DNA of 64,000 nucleotides from Monosporascus cannonballus (Eukaryota; Ascomycota; Sordariomycetes; Xylariales): positions 551,477 through 615,476 of the forward strand of contig QJNS01000010.1 in the NCBI GenBank assembly GCA_004154925.1, in the 5' to 3' direction. The notes beneath the pieces were generated by a model. That model saw only the letters and a list, made by a program, of their open reading frames with translations. It did no database searches and was not told the origin of the DNA. Position 1 is the first letter of the stretch, and each line of letters starts with the position of its first letter. Positions 38,824 to 50,556 of the stretch are shown in pieces. The position numbers and the translations under genes were made by a program.

Positions 38824-41282
38824 ATATTATCGTAATAACTACAAATTTCTCTAATTAGAAAATTTTATAAGAAATTAAAAGGATAGAACTTAATAATTTT
38901 TATAAAGCTATTTCGGATAAAAATTTCTTTAATTCGGCAATTAGCAATAATTCCGAAAAAAACGTTTTAGGTATTACTAATAAAATGGACGATTCGGAAC
39001 GTAAGGTTAAACAGCTTTGTTTACTTATACCGGAAACTATTTTAGCTTTCGAACAAGATTTTTAACAACATTACGTATTATTACCGAATAAAACTTAAAA
39101 TGTAATACTAAGTCCTTTTTAATAACGGCAACGACGTACGGAACTAAATTTTCTGAATTAAATAGTTATTATCGATTTTAAAACGTAAAGCGGAAAAAGG
39201 AAAAAGCTATTTTCGGCTAACATTAATTACAAATTGGAATTCGAAAAACGTAATACGTATTTAATCGCTTTTAACGTTATTTTTTCGATTACTATTAAGC
39301 ATAATCGCCTATATCGTATTAACTTTCCCGTTATCTCTAAAAATTAGCAGGAAATTATGTAACATAAGTACGCTAAAAATTAAAAAACGGTTGCGCAAAG
39401 AAAATAAAATCAGATATATCGGGTAAAGCGATTAATTGCCGTTACCCAATTATAAAAAGCGATTTAAAACATATATTTTAACGGTATTTTTCCGTTAATA
39501 TAAGTACTTACATACAAATTTAACAAATACGAGGTATTTTAAAAATACAAGGCTAAAATTATTATCCGTAATAACTTTTAGCCCCGTAAAGATTTTAACG
39601 CTTACGTTTTTACGTTAACAGGCAGGTTTTTCCGCATGCTTATAATTATTATAACCTGATTTAATCTTAAGTTTCGTTAGTTTAACGCCCTTAATGCGTT
39701 CCTGTATAACGATCTTAATAAGCTAATATACGTACGTTTTCTATAAGGATTCGTACGCCCGGGTTTTTATTTAAAGTTCTAAAAGGCCCTGTACGGCTTA
39801 AGGCGATCATTATTCCTATGGTAACGAGACTTAACGGCAGAACTAAAGGAATTAAAATTAAAATCTATTCCAGATACCTGATATATTATAACTAATAGCT
39901 AGTTAACGTTGTTTTTTTACGTTAACGATATAGCCATAATATATAGAACTTATGATATAGTACGTACTGAAAAACTCCTTGCGAAATTAATGTAACGTTT
40001 CTATATTAACGACTTAAGAAACTTATAATGGTTCTTTAGGATACGTATTTTGCGAAACCGCGTAACTAAAAAACTATGATTATTATAGAATACCTACTGA
40101 GAAAAACTATATATACGTTTCGAGCTATCCAAGCTTAGAAAACGTTATTTTAAAATCCCTAAATAAAAAAATCTTAAAAAGTATTAGGGCCAAACGTTGA
40201 TAATATTAAAGAAATTATATCTCGAAAAGGTCGGAAATTTATAATACGGAGCTGTCGCTATTCGCTCGGATTTGATTAAAATTACTTCCCATTTATTTCG
40301 TTATTACAAAAATCCAAACCTTATACACCTTAATACTGTTAATAAAGCTATTTTTTACGCTTATTTCATACGTACCTTAACCTTAGAATTCGGAGGTAAC
40401 GAAAATCTCAACGTACGATTGTTTCTGTATATAAACGACATTTTTTTCGCGGATAACCTCGACCGGAAAAATTCTCAGATATTCGTACTATCATTTTTCG
40501 ATGGCCCTATCGTATAAAGGGCTAATAAGTAGGATACAGTTACCACTTTAAGTACGGAAGCTAAGTTGCTAGCTTTATTGCAAACCGTAAAAAAAACCTT
40601 TTTTATATTAAGGTTATTTAAGGTTATTAGGCTAAAGTGAAGCAAGAACTTAGTAATCCAAATAGATAATAAGCAAACGATACAGTTAATTACTAAAGAA
40701 ACCATATACCTAATTATGAAACTAAAATACGTAAATATTTATAATTACTAGTTTCGCAAAGTTTACGTAACAAAAAGGATAAAGGTCGAATAGATACTTA
40801 CTAACGCCATAGTGGTAAATAGCTTAATTAAATCTTTGAAATTTTAGCAACATCAAAAATTCGTCAAATTATTAAATTTTTAAAATATTATTTTAAGGCT
40901 AAAGGAAACCTAAAAAGGGTTAATTTATCCCAAACGTTGCCCAATAACAAAAAGTTATTGCCCCTGTTTTCTTCTTATTATTCTTTCCCTTATCGTTTTT
41001 ACACTTTTATCCTTAAACGACTTTAAAAGTAAAGTTAATAAGGAAACTTTTTAATAAAGCTTTTATAATCTAGCGGTATGATATTAGGTCTTAATACTTA
41101 AAGGCATGGATTCGAATCCTATTAGAAGCTTCGGAGGTACGTCGTAAAAAATGCTTTATAACGTACCTTTCCGACCTTTTATTTTCCTTATTTTTATCCT
41201 AAATACCACGGTATTTCTTTTTTAGGCACTTGTTTAATGTCGTAAAAGCTTTAGCTGTTAGTTCCTAACAGCTAGGGGGATA
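38824..41282 (+). pseudogene. Copia RT and RNase H segment
   Basis: RT text is clear at 39740-40150: VRPGFYLKF, KALYGLRRSLFLW and the catalytic region FFYVNDIAIIYRTYD, where the copia box YVDD has become YVND. RNase H follows: ADNLDRKNSQIFVLSFF, then (after a stop) TVTTLSTEAKLLALLQT, IQIDNKQTIQL and NAIVVNSLIKSLKF. Many TAA/TAG stops, so not functional. Confidence 0.88.
41059..41130 (+). tRNA. tRNA-like sequence inside the copia 3' untranslated region
   Basis: Acceptor halves GCTTTTA and TAGAAGC pair (one G-U). A D-arm-like TCTAGCGGTATGAT and a canonical T-arm/B-box GGATTCGAATCC are present. An anticodon stem TTAGGT/ACTTAA closes a six-base loop CTTAAT, one base short. Most likely a captured tRNA gone pseudo; the anticodon cannot be assigned with confidence. 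It lies about 150 bp upstream of the 3' LTR. Confidence 0.55.
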
Positions 41283-41481
41283 TGTCAGACCCAGCTGAAG
41301 TCGATTAAATAGCTAAGCCTTGGCTTAGTTTGATCATCTACTGAAACAAGGCTACTTTATGCACCCCCGGTATCTTTTCCTCTTAGTTACAGTTGAATTT
41401 ACATGTATAAAAGGAGGGTTCGCTACCCTCACCTTCTAGCTAGGACCTTCTAGAGGTTATGCAACCTTCAATATACCTTTT
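41283..41481 (+). repeat. 3' LTR of the copia, first 199 bp
   Basis: TGTCAGACCC start, preceded by the purine tract. Cut by gypsy D after CTTTT; the last 40 bp are at 48220-48259. 199 + 40 equals the 239 bp of the 5' LTR. Confidence 0.94.
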
Positions 41482-41913
41482 TGTGACGAGCTATAGGGTT
41501 TAACCAACTATTAAACCTTAAGTCGACGGGTTTATGTTGGCAGAAGTATCGTGGGAATCTGAGTAATGGATATAGTAACGTATTACGTCTTGTAATGCCA
41601 AGAGTGCGATGTTGTATTGCAAATAATTGGTATTAATAAGTGTTATAAGCTAAAGCTATTTAAATTATGGAATTAATAAACGTATATATCTTTGTTTTAG
41701 CTTAAGGTGTTTATTATGGCTTAATAACACTTCTCCAATTAAGTTCTTTTGAGTCCCTTTAAGCTCTTTTTGGTGCTTATCCGGCTTAAACCTTTTTGTC
41801 CAATTAGGGCCCTTAAGTCCTTTAAGCTAATTACGTAATTTTTTGGCTAGGTCGGGGTTTAATTTTTTAAAATCCCGACCGTTTTCAAAAGCCAAAACCG
41901 TTAAGTTATAATA
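41482..41913 (-). repeat. Left LTR of gypsy D (432 bp)
   Basis: Outer end TGTGACGAGC intact, inner end ATAATA mutated. U3 block has GGCTTAAGGTGTT-like words and runs of TTAAG. Confidence 0.92.
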
Positions 41914-41997
41914 CGATCTTTTTTTTAAGATCTTTATTTTTAAAAATTATTTCGTTTATTTGTTAATTTTGATAAGTAACTTTTTTTTATATTTATT

Positions 41998-42586
41998 ATA
42001 TTCGGTTATATTAAAAAATCCAAGTTTTGTAAACGTATTAACGTTTTCGTTTTTTTAGAACGGATTAACCGCCTTAGTTTTATTATATTTTTAAGTATTT
42101 TTTGTTTCAGTTGCAAATTTAAAAACAAAATTTGCAACGTGTTTCGCAATTTAGGAAAATATACCTTTTATATCGTTTACAAAAGTTCTTATATTTTTTT
42201 AATTCTTCCGAATTTAAATACCGTAAATTAATTATTAAGGAAATTTATTTAGAATTAAAGAAATATATTATCGAAAAAAAACTTTTAAAAGCTTAATAAC
42301 GTTTTAACAAATTATTTAATTATTTAAATTATTTATAAAAATAAAAAAAATTCGTTAACGAGGAATTAAAATGTTTCGCCGTAATATTTAAGGTACGAAA
42401 ACGATAAAAGAATTTGAATGCCTCGAAAAAGAATAAAAATAATTAAAGGTCGCCGTTATAATTATTACGTTAACGTAAGCCGCAGCCGATTGGCCCAATA
42501 TTTCGGCTATTAATTGGTTAACTTTTAATTAAAATGCGCTCGTTGTTATTAATAAAAGTTTTTTACCAGGTGTTAAGCATTAATAA
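41998..42586 (+). pseudogene. Antisense ORF of gypsy D
   Basis: Starts at ATA 41998 (mutated ATG), reading FGYIKKSKFCKRINVFVFLE and then NRLSFIIFLSIF, alignable with copy C. Further on: IIKEIYLELKKYIIEKK, RFNKLFNYLNYL, AAADWPNISAINWLTFN and VVINKSFLPG, ending CAT-TAA-TAA at 42586. Net frameshift of one base plus RIP stops. Confidence 0.5.
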
Positions 42587-45500
42587 AATTCTTAGCAAGT
42601 TCCTAGGTATTTTCGGAATTCGAATACTTTTTCTATTTAATTAAGTACTAAATAAGTCCGTTTTACTTTTATATATTAAATATTTTTCCATTTCGTATAT
42701 TTATTCGTTTTTTATTTTTACGTTATTTTATATCGTATATATTTTAATTATATTTATTACTAATTCGAATAAAAAAACGTAAAAAGTTAAGTAAAATTTA
42801 ACTTGTAATAAAAATTTTAATTAATAATTATTTTTTAAGGTTTTTTTGGCAATTTTATATAAACCGATATATTTAAAATCGGATTTTGTATTAGGTTATT
42901 TTATTTAAATATTTTTTATAATAAAGAAAATTATTTCTCTTTTTTTAAAAGTTAATCCTTTTAACTTTTTCTAATTATAATATTTATTTATTTAATTTCG
43001 GATAAATTTAATTTTTATTTTTATTTCTTAATATAATGATCGTAACTGTTTTGACGTAAGGATTTTTTTAATATTAATTAAACCGTTATTACGTATTTCT
43101 TTGTAAATTTTCGAAATAAAATCAAAATTTGAGTTTATAAATATTATTTTAATATTTTCGTAATAATTAATATTATAAGTTAATTATGCGATTAATAATT
43201 TTTAACCTAATTATTTTATTTATAATAAATATAATATCGTAAATAAGTTTATAAAATTTAATTTATTCGTTTTATTTATTTATTTATTTAAAATTTAAAT
43301 ATATTAAATAATTTGTAATTTAAGCCGATTTGTATTATTAAACTTTGTTAAAATTTAAACGCAAATATCGATTTTTTCATATAATTTTTATTAATAATTA
43401 GTATATAATAAAAATGTATTTAAAAAAAATATATATTAAATATTTAGCATTTATATTTTTATAATATGGTAAAAACTAAGAACATTTAGTGAATCGGTCG
43501 ACGATTACGAAAATGTTATCGTAATATATTCCCGTAATTAGATTTTTTTAATATAAGAAGCTTAATAATAAAATTAAATATAATTAAATATTATGGTTAT
43601 TTTGTAATTAATAATAATTGTAATTTTTATATGGCTTATATCGTTAAGTTTTTGCTTTAACGCAATTATTATATTACTATATAATTTTCTATACCGTTAA
43701 TTTTATTTTAAAAAAAATATATACGTTAAAAACTTTTTAAAGTTTTATAAATCCCTGAATTCCCGTATAATTAATATTTGTATATTTTTCGTATTAGATC
43801 TTTCCGGTATTCCTTTAAAACTTATATTTTATTTATTTTTTGGTTTTTTGAAAAATTATCGTTATATTGCTGGAATTTCTGATATATATCTAAAGGTATT
43901 ATCCGAATTATTGCAATTTGTCGTAAACGTAAATATCTTTTTGTAATAATATCGAAAATTATATGGCTAATTTTAATTAATTGTTTTTCGAAATTTGGTC
44001 GCTTATTTAAGGTATTTATTTTGGCGTTTTTTAATTTCTTTTTATAAATAATAACGAAATCGGAATTCGTTAATTTCTTTTCGTATCGAAATTATCGTCT
44101 TATAAATTTCTTAATTATAATAAATTAAGTAAAATTTTAATAATCGGTATAAACTTTAACCGGGTACAAATTTCCTTTTAAAAAATACTTAAATTCCCAA
44201 AATACCATAATAATAACCATAAATTCTTTATTTGGAATACTGTAATTAAATTTAATTTTTTAACTTATACTAAAAAATGCAATAAGGTATAATTTGCCTT
44301 AATTATTTCGCTATCCGATTATTACGTTTAACGCGTAATCCGAAATATCGGTTTTTAGCTTAACGGGGCAATTTGGATTATATATAATTAATATTAATTT
44401 GTTAATAATTATATTTTTAATATTTTAAAATACTTTTTCCGTATTTAACGTTTATTTGAATTTTCCTTTTGTAAAATTCGTTAAGAATATAATTATCCTA
44501 TTAAAGTTTTAAATAAACTTTCTGTAGTAATTGGCGAAGCCAAAAAAATATTTATACCTTTTTAACTGTTATTAACGTTTATTATTTAATAATTGCAGCA
44601 ATCTTTTTAAAGTTTATTCTAATGTGTTTTAAAATAATAATATGCCTTAAATATTTTATTTTTTATATATAAAAATAATTTTTTTCCGCATTAACAAATA
44701 ATTTTACGTTTTATAAAGCTTAAAAAACTTTAGGAATATATTATATATATTTTTTTTAATTTTTTAAAAAAAATAAGAATATTATCGAAATAATAAACGA
44801 TAAAAATATCAAGATATTTTCATAATATGTAATTAATTATTTATTAAAAGGTCGTTAATATATTTGTCAATTTTATTAATATATTTAAATATTATAAATA
44901 GTTTATATTTATTTTAAAAGTTATTTTTTATTCGTATTTTTTTAATCTTAATAAGGTTATATTTATTCTTAAAATTAAATATTATAAATTTTTAATTCGG
45001 TAAAATCAATTTTTTATTTTTGTAATCAGAAATAATAATATTTAATTTTTCATAATTAATTATAAGTTATAATTTTCCATTTTTTAAGTACGAAAAATAT
45101 AAGGTATTTTGCTGGTAATTTCGAAAGTCGAATTTATTTTTTTTGTAATTAATCTTTTAGGTATTTTCTGAAAATACGTAATTTTATTTATTATATTCTA
45201 ATAATTTCGTATCGAATTCCTGTTTAAAAAACTGTTTATATCTATAATATTATACTAATATATTAATTCAATTTTCTAATTTCTGGAGTTATTATTTTTG
45301 TTTTAAATCGTTATTTAATTACCTTAATATCGCTTTAATAATAATAACCACACGTTATATTTTTTTTAATACCTGTTGTTTTTTTTTCCTATGTTTTGTT
45401 TTGTTGGGTAATAAGGTATTTGTCGTATTTTTATACTTATATTTGTTATTATTATCGATTAGATATTAAGATTTTAATTTTTTTATTTGTTAATAAGGTA

Positions 45501-47782
45501 TAAGGCGAACTTTATCTAGCTAATTCCATTATTAATTAAAATTCCGTATTAACGTATTTATGGTAATTTTAAGATTATATCGTAATTCCTAAATAAAACG
45601 ATATTGAAATTAACCGTTTAATATCATCTTTTAATAAAAATTTCGAAATAATTAATTTTGCGTATAACCTTTCCGTTATTATAAGCGAATTCTTAATTTT
45701 TGGCATTTGTCGTTATATAAGGTTTTAACTTATATTTCCATAATAATTTAAATTTATTAATTATATGTAATATAATATAATTCCCGCTTAAAACTCCGTA
45801 ATTTATTATTATAATATATTAATACATTTTAATTCGTATTTTCAAAATAATAAGGTTGTTAACGTTTTTTATCGTCGTATTTAAAGCCTTTTTCGGGAAT
45901 CTTTTTAAATTACTTTAGGTTTCGTTATTTTACGGCTTTTTTATAAGTAAATTTCTTTTTTTAATTTCTATACGAATTTATTAAGCTTTATTTATATTTT
46001 TTAGTTTAATACATTTAGCCGCTATATTTATCGTTATTGTTAACATATTATTCTTTTAAGCTATATTAATTGTTCGTAATTTTGTTATAATTTTTGTTCT
46101 TATTAAATAAATTATTCTTTTATATTTGCGATTATATTTTATTATACGTTATTTTGGTTATCGTTCCAAAAATCTCCTATAAACTAACGTATTTTTTTAA
46201 TAATTTTTTTATTAGGAATCCGCAGTAAATATTAATTAAAAATGAAAATTTATAATAGCTTTTTAATAATATTTTTTTACCGTACGCTGGATTAATTCCT
46301 TTTTTGTTTGGTAGTTATATTATTTATAATAATAAAAAAGGTTTTTTTACGGGCATCACTTGTTTTCGAGCCAATTTTATATTTTGGCCAATTATTAAAT
46401 ATTTCCTAAAGCTATAATTCGAAATTATTAATATTATTACTTATTATTTTTATTATTTCCGGTACGGTTTAAAAAATCAAATCCCTTATAATATATATGG
46501 GTAATTCTTTTATAAATATGCTATTTTTATTTTTCGTAATCGAGATATTTTCGTCGTTAATAATATATAATATGCATTTTGCCGTATCGATTAAGGGTTC
46601 CGGAACAAACTTTTTTTATCTAATTCTAATATTTGCGTAATTATCTTTATAATATTTCTTATTATGCTTACGATATTTATTAAATTAGTTTTTTAATTTT
46701 TTATATTTTTCGTTAAACTTTTTATTATAATAATCTGTATTAAACGTTTTATCGTAAATATAATATATATTCGGCCTAAATTATGTTAATAATTTTATTA
46801 TCGTTTTTTTAAATATTTTTTGGCTATTTTTCCGGTATAGAGGTTTAATTATTTTACCGTGGTTTTTGGGGTTTTTCATATTTATAAGTTTTGTATTCCA
46901 TTTTGCCATAATTAAAGCATTTAATTTGGCTTCAGTTTTATCGGTAAATAACGCCGAGTTCCATAAGTCCTAATACCGTTTTATAAAAAATAAAAAATGT
47001 ATCTTATTTTTTTCCCTAGTTGGACTTATTATATTCCGAATATAAAACGTATTATCCTTTTTTCTTTGATCGTTTTTTAAATTATTAATTATTAATCTTA
47101 ATTTTTTTATGATATACCGATCTAAGATTATTAATCGTTTAATCCAAGTAATCTTATTTTTTATATTATTTTTCAGCTTTTTATAAAATATATCGATAAC
47201 GGTATCGGTTTTATCGTTTTCCTATCCGGCCTTAGCCGCAAAACTTTTAAAAGTTACGGCGTATTTGAACGCGGATTTTTTTTGTCGGAATTATAAAAGT
47301 TATTAAGCTGTAAATTATTTTTTTCTCCGGATTACCGAAATTATTATGTATTTTATTTTCGAAATTAATATAAAATAAAAAGATTTCGTTAATAAAATCC
47401 TTTTTATCCGGTTTTTTTATTTTTAAAAATTTCTTATGATAAATTTAAACCAATTAATTATATCTTTTATTAGGTATATTTTTACTGCTAATACCATATC
47501 CGCTAAATTATTAAGGTTTAAAAAATAAAAATAAATTCGTATCTAAATTAAAAAGGTTTAAAGGTTATTTTTCCCGTTATAAGGTTCCGGCTTTTTGGGC
47601 TTTATACGGGCGAAAAAAGGTTAAGCAAATAACATAGCCTTAAGTTATCGAACTTTTTTCTTTAATTCCCGAATTCGAACTTAAAATTATTAAATAAAGG
47701 TTTCTTAAATGCTAATTAATATTTTAATAATGTTAAATATTATTTAGAATTTAATAGTATTATTAAATAAAAGCTTATAACG

Positions 47783-48214
47783 TATAACGATTTATAAATT
47801 TTAATTAATTATTAAACCTTAAGTCGACGGGTTTATATTAACAGGAATATCGTAAGAATTTAAGCCATTAATATAATAATATATTACGTTTCGTAATGCC
47901 AAAAATACGATATTATATTATAAACAATTGGTATTAATAAGTGTTGCAAACTAAAGCTATCTAAACTATAGAATTAATAAGCGTATATATCTTTATTCTG
48001 GCTTAAGGTGTTCATTATGGCTTAACGACACTTCTCCAGTTGAGTCCCCTTAAGCCCCTTTAAGCCCCCTCTGGTACTTATCCGGCTCAAACCTTTTTGT
48101 CCAATTAGGGCCCTTAAGCCCTTTGAGCCAGTCACGTGACTTCTTGGCTAGGTCGGGGTCTGGTTCTTCAGGATCTCGACCGTTTTCAAAAGCCAAGACC
48201 GTTAGGTCATAACA
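47783..48214 (-). repeat. Right LTR of gypsy D (432 bp)
   Basis: Inner end heavily mutated (TATAACGATT). The outer 200 bp are nearly free of RIP and rich in CCCCTTTAAGCCCC, ending GTTAGGTCATAACA. Confidence 0.92.
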
Positions 48215-48219
48215 CTTTT

Positions 48220-48259
48220 CTTCAGTTATATGCTTCTGTGTGTGATGCAGGGTCTCACA
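48220..48259 (+). repeat. 3' LTR of the copia, last 40 bp
   Basis: Ends GGTCTCACA, followed by the target duplication ATTTT (48260-48264). It continues the LTR broken at 41481. Confidence 0.94.
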
Positions 48260-48264
48260 ATTTT

Positions 48265-48353
48265 CCAGGCTGAGCCAAATACACACAAAATCATTACACG
48301 ATATAATTTGCACGATAGATACTTTACCCAGTATCTTCGAACACGATGACTAA
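48265..48353 (+). pseudogene. 3' part of the ORF interrupted by the copia element
   Basis: In the frame set by 15150-15271 it reads SRLSQIHTKSLHDIICTIDT and then LPSIFEHDD before TAA at 48351-48353, about 29 more residues. Continuity over both sides of a 33-kb insertion argues that this was coding when the copia arrived. Family unknown. Confidence 0.45.
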
Positions 48354-48809
48354 TCCGTGGTTTTCGCGGTTAGGATAGATTGTACCTCAGTCCCGTAGAG
48401 CCTCAGTCTAAAGCCGAATGCGTGGTTGTCAACAAGCTTCGACCCTGATGAACCTTGTGCCCGCTGTCTGGTTCGGCAGGGTCAGACAATATAACTCAGG
48501 AGATGTTCTGCTTTGCGCGGTAAACCTTAAGGATAAACCTTAAGTGCGCATAAAAGGCTTTGCGAGCCCTCGCCAGTCTTACGGCTCGATCGTTCCTACG
48601 GCTTCTCGAGTCACCATCAAAATAGCGATTAGTATACCTTCGGAGCCAGAGGTGCCCAAACGATTGTGCCCAAAACCTGATACATTCGGACTCAACCCCC
48701 CCACATTTCAGATTCACCTCCCACATCAGGCAGGCAGCATTGGCGTCTAGTCCAAAAATGGGACATGGTCTGTGCGCCGTTTAGCACTTTCTCCCACTCT
48801 CAGAGACAC
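48354..48809. other. GC-balanced spacer, possible decayed coding sequence
   Basis: Contains a short open stretch reading FDPDEPCARCLVRQGQT near 48440-48490, reminiscent of a Cys-pair motif but too short to name. TAAACCTTAAG occurs twice at 48523-48544. No other structure seen. Confidence 0.35.
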
Positions 48810-48905
48810 ATAAGCTAACCTCGGACCCCACCAAATGAATTACCCAAGCAATGAATACGGATTCCACCGAAACGCGCGATATAAAAAATTTAATAATAAA
48901 TTAAC
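48810..48905 (+). repeat. Left terminal inverted repeat
   Basis: ATAAGCTAACC...CGCGCGATATA...AATAATAAA, matching the reverse complement of 57122-57226 with scattered mismatches and small gaps. Confidence 0.75.
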
Positions 48906-49525
48906 AAAAACGAATATAAAAAAATAAAGGCAAAACACTTATAAAACACATTATATTACATATATACAACTAGGTATATATTAAAAAAATACTTAATTTG
49001 ATTTTTTAAATTTAAATATATTATCAAATTAATATATTTCCACTATTTAAATATTAAATTTAAAAATTAGGGGACGTTTCGTATTATATATAATAAATTT
49101 CATATACGGAAAAATTAAAAAATATATAATATTATAACAATATATTTGTTAAAAAGGTCACAGATATACTGAATATAATAAAAATTATCGAAAACTAATC
49201 TTTCAACGTTTTTAAAAAAAATTATTAAATTATTATAATTTTTGATTGCATTGTAGCATATTAATATTATGTTATTTTTTTTCTTAAATTAGAACATTTA
49301 AAACCTTTACGTATTAAGTATATAGAAATCAATTATTTAGCTAATTATATATTTATATTTACGAAAATAAGGCTGTATTAATTTGTTAAACCCCGTTTTA
49401 TTGAAGTATATATTTATTACTTTATTAATTATATGTTTAATATTTTTAGAATTATTTATAAATAAAATGTAAAAATAATTAAAAAATAAATATAACAGCT
49501 AATACTAATAATAATAATAATTAAA
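48906..49525. other. AT-rich interior of the TIR element, left part
   Basis: About 620 bp of very AT-rich DNA with long A/T runs and no readable protein. It ends in the target site TTAAA of gypsy F. Confidence 0.5.
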
Positions 49526-49909
49526 TGTGACGAGCTATAGTGTTTAACCAACTATTAAACCTTAAGTCGACGGGTTTATGTTAATAGAAGTATCGTAGGA
49601 ATTCTAAGCAATAAATACAGTAATATATCACGTTTCGTAATGCCAAAAATACCTTGGGTAACAATGTTATATTGCAAGCTAAAGCTATCTAAACTATGGA
49701 ATTAATAAACGTATATATCTTTATTCTGTTAACTGGATTATTACCAATAAATTAATAATCCGGCTTATTAACTTACTACCAGTGAGTTAGCGATCCGGCT
49801 CACTGGTTTACCACTAGTAAGTTAGTAATCTATTACGTAACCTAATCTACATAATTTTCTTGGCCTCCTGTAACCGTTCCTGGAGGCCGTAATTTGTCAG
49901 GTCGTAATA
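49526..49909 (-). repeat. Left LTR of gypsy F (384 bp)
   Basis: Outer end TGTGACGAGC intact, inner end GTAATA mutated. U3 carries the mutated version of the 35-bp tandem repeats described for the right LTR. Confidence 0.92.
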
Positions 49910-49983
49910 CGATCTCCCTTTTCCCAAAATCTTGCCCTCAAAATTTTTTTTCTTCCGGTAAATCTTTCCGCCATATCTTTAAC

Positions 49984-50556
49984 ATATCTTCTGGTGTATC
50001 CAAACGTCGTTTTCGCAAATCCGAACAGCGACTTGCCCTAGTTAATTTAATTAAACTCCAAAGTTTTAACGCGATACTTTGTTTTTTTTATTCTGTTCGA
50101 TAGCTTAATTGCTAAATAATAAATAGGGTTTTTCGTTATAAGGAATATATCCGTCGAAGTCGTTCGTATAATAGGATAAAAATCCCTATTTCCATAATCA
50201 ATCGCCATATCGCAAAATCGAAAAAGTTAAAAGAAGAAAAATTAACGGCCGAAAAATCTTTATCCGAAGCTCTTACGCATCTTTCTTATATACGTTGTCA
50301 ACGTTAATACTATTAATCTTAGGGTACGAAACTTGTTAATCGTGCTCTTTAATCCTTGGACGATTCCAACAACCTTACGTAATTAAAATCAAAATCCGTA
50401 ATCGAGGTTCAGGCTTTAGGAAAAATAAACGTTATTAATTAAAATGTAATAAACCGAGGGCTTCCCTCCTTGGATTTCGTAAACTGGGATACCATTATTT
50501 CGGGTAATTCCGTCGTTATTAATAAAAATTCTTTAACAGGCATTAAGCGCCAATAA
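49984..50556 (+). pseudogene. Antisense ORF of gypsy F, in one frame over 191 codons
   Basis: Homologous start ATA at 49984. Reads SSGVSKRRFRKSEQRLALVN, then YKEYIRRSRSYNR, KKLKEEKLTAEKSLSEALTH, LDFVNWDTIISGNSVVINKN and GIKRQ before TAA at 50554-50556. 573 bases in one frame, interrupted only by TAA/TAG. Upstream the frame extends into the LTR end. Confidence 0.6.

Larger units (their letters stand above)
41482..48214 (-). mobile_element. Ty3/gypsy retrotransposon 'D', inserted in the copia 3' LTR
   Basis: 6733 bp with 432-bp LTRs (41482-41913 and 47783-48214) and perfect duplications CTTTT at 41477-41481 and 48215-48219. Pol is on the minus strand, in the order and direction of A and F. It is one of the most heavily mutated copies, with hardly any frame over 60 codons. 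Confidence 0.92.
15272..48259 (+). mobile_element. Ty1/copia LTR retrotransposon hosting three gypsy insertions, one of them doubly nested
   Basis: Ends TGTCAGACCC...GGTCTCACA with 5-bp duplications ATTTT at 15267-15271 and 48260-48264. Its own sequence is 15272-16381, 29859-32061, 38824-41481 and 48220-48259, about 6.0 kb. The rest is gypsy A (with B inside), C and D, each with its own perfect 5-bp duplication. Domain order on the plus strand is gag, integrase, RT, RNase H, the copia order. A purine tract (AGGGGGATA) precedes the 3' LTR. All coding parts are RIP-damaged with frequent TAA/TAG. Confidence 0.93.

Noticed and set aside
48496..48750. Overlapping ORFs of 68-76 codons on both strands
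   Set aside because: Neither has a recognisable domain or splice context; they overlap each other in antisense and lie in a spacer between two mobile elements.
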